A DNA stretch of 64,000 nucleotides from Acridotheres tristis (lineage: Eukaryota > Chordata > Aves > Passeriformes > Sturnidae): assembly GCA_037013685.1 (NCBI GenBank), contig CM072897.1, positions 19,170,143 through 19,234,142 of the forward strand, written 5' to 3'. The notes beneath the pieces were generated by a model. The model worked only from the letters and a program-made list of their open reading frames with translations, did not search any database and was not told where the DNA came from. The position numbers and the translations under genes were made by a program. Shown here piece after piece: positions 58,001 to 64,000 of this stretch. Position 1 is the stretch's first letter, and every line of letters starts with the position of its first letter.

Positions 58001-59895
58001 AGTCACAGACCTCTGGAAAAAGCCCTGGCCCCAGTCCTTGTTGTTCCTGGAGGTGACAATGGCACTGTCCTTGTGCCCCAGCAGCTCCTGCCGCTGCTGT
58101 CTCACACCCAGGGCAGTCTCACACTCCTTCCGTGGTGGCACAACCCAACCCCAAATGTTTTCCCCTGGAGGTTGAAAGGGAACCGTGCAGCAAAGGCAGT
58201 CGTTTGAGTTGTGCTAGAAAATATTTTTAAAAGTCTGTGTCACGTTGCCGTGGTGACAAAAGTTCTTAAAATGATGAAGATTAAAGTCTAGGCTGGGAAT
58301 GGTGGCATGGAGAGAGGAAGGGGGGCTGCTGTCATGACAACCTCAACTCCGAGAGTGCAAGAGGCAAAACACACGGTGGTGGCAGGATCTTTGGGGTTTA
58401 TATATATCCATAAACATCTGCCAGCTATGCCAGCCTTCTCAGTGCTAATTAGTTCTGCTATTTCACCTTTCTCTGCTGTAAATATTTTCCAGTAGACACA
58501 AGTCTCAGAGGGAGAAGGCAAGAAAATGCCATTTCCCCCAGCCTTCCCTTTTGCACAGGCTTTCTGCTGTTCTCTGTCTCTGTTCCCTGAGCTCCTGCCT
58601 GGGGAAGAACTTCCAGTGGGCAGGAGCAAGCTGCCTGGGCAGAGTTAAATCGTCTGAGGACGAGGTGGGGGCTTGCATGGTGACCTTAGAGAGCTTTCCA
58701 GCCCCAGGCTGTGACAGGAGCCCTGGCTGTGCTGCCCTGCCTGCACACTCACACTGAGACACCTCCTTGGGCCTGGCTCACCGACAGTCCATGAGATCAG
58801 AGCTGCCAGCCCGAGATTTGGCTGAAAACTTTGCTCTCAGCTTCCAGTTCAAGAGGCTTTTCCCCTGTTCTGTGCCCTGTTGGCCCCTCTGGAATAGCAG
58901 AGCTCAGGAGCTCCGTGGGGATGGATGAATGTCAGCACAGCCCCCCTAGACCTGCAGAGGAAAACTGCCACGGCAGCACAAAGGATTATTGTATTTGGAG
59001 TGTAAAATGTGCTTGGCTATCTCTGCTAACACCTGGGCCTGGGAGGGCTCCCCTCTGGGTGGCTGCTCCAGGCAGCGTGGCCAGCACGGGTGAATCACAG
59101 CCCTGCCTCAAGGCAGCATCAGCAACTCTGCTGACATTGCTTATGTCACTGGCTGCAAAGCAAGCAGAAAAAGAGAATCAACCCCAAACTCTCGCCTTCA
59201 TCTCAAACTTGATCTGGCCGTGTGTGTGTGCTGGCACAGCAGAATGCAGGCAGGCACACAGCCTGCAGATGTAGCTGTGCTGCACAGCCCATCCCTGCTC
59301 CGGCCCATCTGCTGCCTGCTGCTCCCAGCCCTGCCCCAAACAACCTGGATGCCAGCTCCCTCCTCCTGCACAGCCCAGAGCTGTCTGACCCAGCACTGCT
59401 CCTTCCCGAGGGATCCCTCTTCCCAAGGAGTCAATAAACCCAACTGTGTTCCTTTACATCGGTCTTCTTCTTCCCCAGCTCAGCCTGATTGCAGCAACAG
59501 TTGCCTTGGAAATTTGGAGTGTCTATCTTTGTATGACTTGGTGGCTAGAATACCACTTTGTCCACTCTTCCAAAGAAAAAAATGTGTAAAAATCCATTCT
59601 TCCTAAAGAACAAAACCTGAGCAGTTGCTCAGGACAGGAACGTCTTGGAGTCAAATTAGATTATATTTTGATGCAGCTTTAATGTGACATCACTGGGAGA
59701 ATAAATAGGAACTTGGGGAGGGTGAGGAAGGAGCAACAAGTGGGGAATGATGCATTTCCCACAGCAGCATCAGAAGAGAGAAAAGAGCAGCAGAGATGTT
59801 GCTTTCCCTTGCTGAAAAACTGGGTGGGCCAGCGAGGTGGGTTCAATTCACCAGTGGAATTCCTGGGGGAGCCACCCTTTCCCTGCCAGCCCTGA
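55012..59895. other. Intron 2, mostly unique sequence
   Basis: A short imperfect duplication of CTGGCCTGGGGGCTGGC lies at about 57270-57312. Otherwise no element was recognised. Confidence 0.5.
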
Positions 59896-59896
59896 T

Positions 59897-61177
59897 TGCT
59901 CTGTGTGCCCTGGGTGTGCTCAGAGCTGGCTCTGTGTGCCCTGGGTGTGCTCAGAGCTGCTCTGTGTGCCCTGGGTGTGCTCAGAGCTCTGTGTGCCCTG
60001 GGTGTGCTCAGAGCTCTGTGTGCCCTGGGTGTGCCCAGAGCTGCTCTGTGTGCCCTGGGTGTGCTCAGAGCTCTGTGTGCCCTGGGTGTGCTCAGAGCTG
60101 CTCTGTGTGCCCTGGGTGTGCTCAGAGCTGCTCTGTGTGCCCTGGGTGTGCTCAGAGGTGTCTCTGTGTGCCCTGGGTGTGCTCAGGGCTCTGTGTGCCC
60201 TGGGTGTGCTCAGGGCTCTGTGTGCCCTGGGTGTGCCCAGGGCTCTGTGTGCCCTGGGTGTGCTCAGGGCTCTGTGTGCCCTGGGTGTGCCCAGAGCTCT
60301 GTGTGCCCTGGGTGTGCTCAGAGCTGCTCTGTGTGCCCTGGGTGTGCTCAGGGCTGCTCTGTGTGCCCTGGGTGTGCTCAGAGCTCTGTGTGCCCTGGGT
60401 GTGCTCAGGGCTCTGTGTGCCCTGGGTGTGCTCAGAGCTGCTCTGTGTGCCCTGGGTGTGCTCAGGGCTGCTCTGTGTGCCCTGGGTGTGCCCAGAGCTC
60501 TGTGTGCCCTGGGTGTGCTCAGGGCTCTGTGTGCCCTGGGTGTGCCCAGAGCTCTGTGTGCCCTGGGTGTGCTCAGAGCTCTGTGTGCCCTGGGTGTGCT
60601 CAGGGCTCTGTGTGCCCTGGGTGTGCTCAGAGCTGCTCTGTGTGCCCTGGGTGTGCTCAGAGCTCTGTGTGCCCTGGGTGTGCCCAGAGCTCTGTGTGCC
60701 CTGGGTGTGCTCAGGGCTCTGTGTGCCCTGGGTGTGCCCAGAGCTCTGTGTGCCCTGGGTGTGCCCAGAGCTCTGTGTGCCCTGGGTGTGCCCAGAGCTC
60801 TGTGTGCCCTGGGTGTGCTCAGAGCTGCTCTGTGTGCCCTGGGTGTGCTCAGAGCTCTGTGTGCCCTGGGTGTGCTCAGAGCTGCTCTGTGTGCCCTGGG
60901 TGTGCTCAGAGCTGCTCTGTGTGCCCTGGGTGTGCTCAGAGCTGCTCTGTGTGCCCTGGGTGTGCTCAGAGCTGGCTCTGTGTGCCCTGGGTGTGCTCAG
61001 AGCTGGCTCTGTGTGCCCTGGGTGTGCTCAGAGCTCTGTGTGCCCTGGGTGTGCTCAGGGCTGCTCTGTGTGCCCTGGGTGTGCTCAGAGCTCTGTGTGC
61101 CCTGGGTGTGCCCAGAGCTCTGTGTGCCCTGGGTGTGCTCAGAGCTGCTCTGTGTGCCCTGGCCATGCTCAGGGCTC
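59897..61177. repeat. Minisatellite, 27/30/31-bp units, about 44 copies
   Basis: The core CTCTGTGTGCCCTGGGTGTG plus CTCAGAG (27 bp) repeats with or without an extra CTG (30 bp) or CTGG (31 bp) at the junction. CTCAGGG and CCCAGAG variants are frequent. No + strand frame contains a stop codon, which explains three overlapping ORFs of 480-520 codons here. The last unit degenerates to GTGCCCTGGCCATGCTCAGG. Confidence 0.95.
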
Positions 61178-62298
61178 CCAAGCCTCAGTGCTCTGTTGTG
61201 CCCAGGCAGGTTTGTCCTCCTGGGGAAGCCCACCCTGACAGTTCTGTGTTCTCTGCTCTCTCCCTCACTGCAGCCTCCCAGGATGGATTTCCACATCAGG
61301 GTTCCCAAGCCCTTCTCTTAAGTGGGTTGTGTGAGTCAGGGCTCATCCTGAGTGTGGAGAAGGTGACATTTGCCACTAGAACTGGCACTGTTCTCCGAAT
61401 CACCCAAGCCACTGTGTTCTCAGTGAGCTGCCTTCAGTTTGCACATTGGCTGGAATGAGTTTGTTGTCCAGGCTGGTGTCAAGACTGAAGAGGATGAGTG
61501 GTTTGGGGTGATCCAGAGCCACAGCAGCTGCTGCTGCAGACTCAGCACAGCCACCCTCAGTTATCGGGCTAAACTGGATTTTAGGCTCAGAAAAGCTCTT
61601 TGCAGCAGCCACCTATCCCCAGCCTATCAGGAGATTAACACTGGGGTTTGGAAAGGCAACTAATGCCTCTGTGAGGAAAATGGATCTTTACCTCTGTTAT
61701 CTTCAAAAGCCAAGAAGAGAAAGGCAGACTGAAAGACATGTCAACTTTCTTCCCCACAGCCCACAAATACTCTTCTTAAATGTAAGTAAACACGTTTTTC
61801 CTCACAGCAGAACAACCTTAACTCTGACCCTGGAGCACTCACAACAGCATATGAGGCTGTTTTGATTCTCTTTTGAGATTTGTATTTCCTTCTCAAGTCT
61901 GTGGGCTTTTTAAGCCATAAATGAAGAGTAAATTCTTTGCTTTCTATTAAGCTGGAGCAGTGTCACAGCTCCTTGATTATCCCCAGGGGATTTATCACAG
62001 TTGTATATTAACCATGCTGTGGGCACAGACACCAGCACTGGCTCGGGACCAGCTAGGATATGGAGCTACAGAATTCCTGCCTGGCTGGCAGTGCAGTAGT
62101 GAAGGACAACAAGCAGTTTCAGTGCTTTCCTGTGGAGCAGAATCTGTTCAGGAGCTCCATGGAGGGCAGCGAGTCCTGCTGGAGTCAGCACTGGGATGCT
62201 GCTGGCTCACCCTGCCTGAGCCTCTGCTTCAGGGTCCCCAAAGCCCCAGGAAAGCCCCTTGGCTCCAGGCACAGCACCTCCAGAGCATGAAAAACCAG

Positions 62299-62490
62299 CA
62301 GTCAGATCCCAGCCCAGATGTGCAGTCAGATCCCAGCCCGGATGTGCAGTCAGATCCCAGCCCGGATGTGCAGGCAGATCCCAGCCCAGATGTGCAGGCA
62401 GATCCCAGCCCAGATGTGCAGGCAGATCCCAGCCCGGATGTGCAGGCAGATCCCAGCCCGGATGTGCAGGCAGATCCCAGCCCAGATGTG
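62299..62490. repeat. Minisatellite, 24-bp unit, exactly 8 copies
   Basis: The unit is CAGNCAGATCCCAGCCCRGA followed by TGTG. The first three copies have CAGT and the last five CAGG, a clean switch of variant type along the array. Because 24 is divisible by three it reads as an 8-residue peptide repeat in all frames. Confidence 0.95.
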
Positions 62491-62610
62491 CCAGCAGAGC
62501 TGGGGACAGGGGCTGTGCCAAGGGCTGGGCCTGGCAGGGTGTGCCTGGAGCAGCTGCTGCCCTGCCAGCTCTGCCCCAGCATGTCCCCATGGACAGGGCA
62601 GCCCCAGGAC

Positions 62611-62853
62611 ACCAGCTGATCAGAGCAGAGAGATTGGGGTGGCCAGCCCAGAACAGAGGGATTATGGTGGCCCCAGATGGAGCAGAAGGATTGTGGTGGC
62701 CCCAGCTGATCAGAGCAGAGGGATGGTGGTGGCCTCAGATGGAACAGAGGGATGGTGGTGGCCCCAGATGGAGCAGAAGGATATGGTGGCCCCAGATGGA
62801 GCAGAGGGATTTTGGTGGCCCCAGCTGATCAGAGCAGAGGGATTGTCGTGGCT
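62611..62853. repeat. Minisatellite, 28-34-bp units, 8 copies of two types
   Basis: Units end GGTGGCC (or GGTGGCCC). One type contains CTGATCAGAGCAGAG (copies 1, 4 and 8); the other contains AGATGGAGCAGA or a close variant (copies 2, 3, 5, 6 and 7). It follows the 24-bp array after about 120 bp. Confidence 0.85.
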
Positions 62854-62854
62854 G

Positions 62855-64000
62855 TGGTTTGAGCAGTGCCTGAGCCTTGTGCCAGCACAGACCAGCACAC
62901 CTAATTAAACACCCAGCCTTGATTGGAGCCACTGCCAGAGCCAGGCCCCACTTCTCCAAGGTGTCCTTGATTCCTTGCAGCTCAGGTGCTGGGGTTGGAG
63001 GAATGCTGCTGCAGTCCAGGATGGAGGAGGGCTGCACAGTTATTTGGGCTGACAGGATTTCAGATCCCATCTGATAGGATCCCAATAGCTCATTCTGTAT
63101 AAGTGGAGTTTCCAAGATGGAGCTCTTACATAACCAGAAATGACTTTTTGAGGAAAGTTTTGGTCCTCCCACTTTCCCAAACTGTGCTTTCCACAAGAAT
63201 TGCAAGGTGTCCTTTGACTGGAAGGACAGCACTGATTTTGTAGCAGGAATGCTGAAACCAGAGCTTGTTTTGGTCTGTCAAAAAACAGGGATACTAACTT
63301 TATCCAAGAAAATCCTTTAAATGTGAATCCATGCTCGGCTCTTCTCCTGGCTACCTTTTTCCCAGTGGAAAAGTAGCAGGAAGCAGGAGGACAGGAAGCA
63401 CAGGCAGTGCTGGGGTGGAAGGAGCTGTGGTGCTCTGGGACCAGCCTGGGTTATGTTACAACAGGACACAAAGTCCCGAGTGCTCCTGATGGAAACCAGA
63501 GAAGTTGCAGTTACCACTCACGTTCCTGTGCTCGTGCATGGACCCGCTCTTCTGGAATGTTCCTGGTCCTCCTCTTCCTGGTGAGCCAGGGAAGTGCTGG
63601 AGGGCACTGCAACGCCCTGCAGCACATTACTGGATCAGAATTCCCTGTGACACCAGCACCTCTTTGCAGTAGGAGCTTCTCAGTGGAAGGTGTTTGTTCC
63701 CAGCCCTGCAGTTATTCCTGTGTGCTTCCTGGTTTTCTCCTGCATGGGAATGCAAATATGTGGGCAGGAGCTGGGAACTCCTGAGACGTTTGGAACTGTA
63801 GTTGTCTCACCTGCAGCTCAAACATTTGCAGTTCATAATCACAATTACCCCTGGGAATCCCTGAGCCATGGTGCGGCTCCTTCTCAGGTGCCACAGCCCA
63901 GGTGTGTCACCCTCCGGGGTCTGTTCCCACCCCGTGGCTCTGGTGCAGATCTCAAGGTGCAGAGTAGGAGCTGAATCCACCCTCTCCTCTCTCTGCATGC
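62855..64000. other. End of window, nothing recognised
   Basis: Intronic-looking sequence after the last minisatellite. I find no HCN4 exon 3 here. Confidence 0.5.

Noticed and set aside
59796..61458. Three overlapping + strand ORFs of 480-520 codons encoding Cys-rich VCPGCAQS-type repeats
   Set aside because: They are frames of a non-coding minisatellite with 27/30/31-bp units that happens to lack stop codons. There is no conserved domain, and all three frames are open equally.

Overview
The window is vertebrate nuclear DNA, almost certainly from a bird and probably a songbird. It has no prokaryotic gene organisation. It carries a split gene with canonical GT-AG splice sites, several CR1 LINE 3' ends with the ATTCTGTG-type terminus typical of birds, solo-LTR-like insertions and many GC-rich minisatellites. 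I recognise one gene: HCN4, the cardiac pacemaker (hyperpolarization-activated, cyclic-nucleotide-gated) channel, on the + strand. Only its first two coding exons lie in the window.

Layout. Positions 1-6950 are 5' intergenic DNA with a few repeats and no gene I can support. Positions 6950-8560 are a CpG island holding the HCN4 promoter and 5' UTR region, with two short uORFs, followed by coding exon 1 (7909-8606: cytosolic N-terminus and HCN domain). Intron 1 (8607-37479, 28.9 kb) holds most of the mobile elements: an LTR-like copy at 23559-24109, a second-family LTR at 25515-25867, CR1 pieces at 26093-26340, 26870-27442 and 29943-30730, and a 17-bp minisatellite at 31943-32646. Coding exon 2 (37480-37903) encodes S1 to S4, the voltage sensor. 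Intron 2 fills the remaining 26.1 kb and is still open at the window end. It holds a second copy of the first LTR (49060-49610), three CR1 fragments and a dense set of tandem arrays, the largest being 42970-43445, 54551-55009, 59897-61177 and 62299-62853.

The two exons join in phase to give residues 1-374 of the channel. S5, the GYG pore, S6, the C-linker and the cyclic-nucleotide-binding domain must lie beyond position 64000.

The most interesting observations concern the intronic DNA. The two 550-bp LTR copies differ by a strongly one-directional C-to-T pattern, which looks like deaminase hypermutation of the left copy. Two CR1 3' ends in opposite orientation form a ~240-bp foldback in the HCN4 pre-mRNA. 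A 1.3-kb minisatellite varies in unit length at the centre of a palindrome. I found no evidence of a previously undescribed multi-gene system here. Long ORFs other than the two HCN4 exons are repeat artefacts or antisense shadows.
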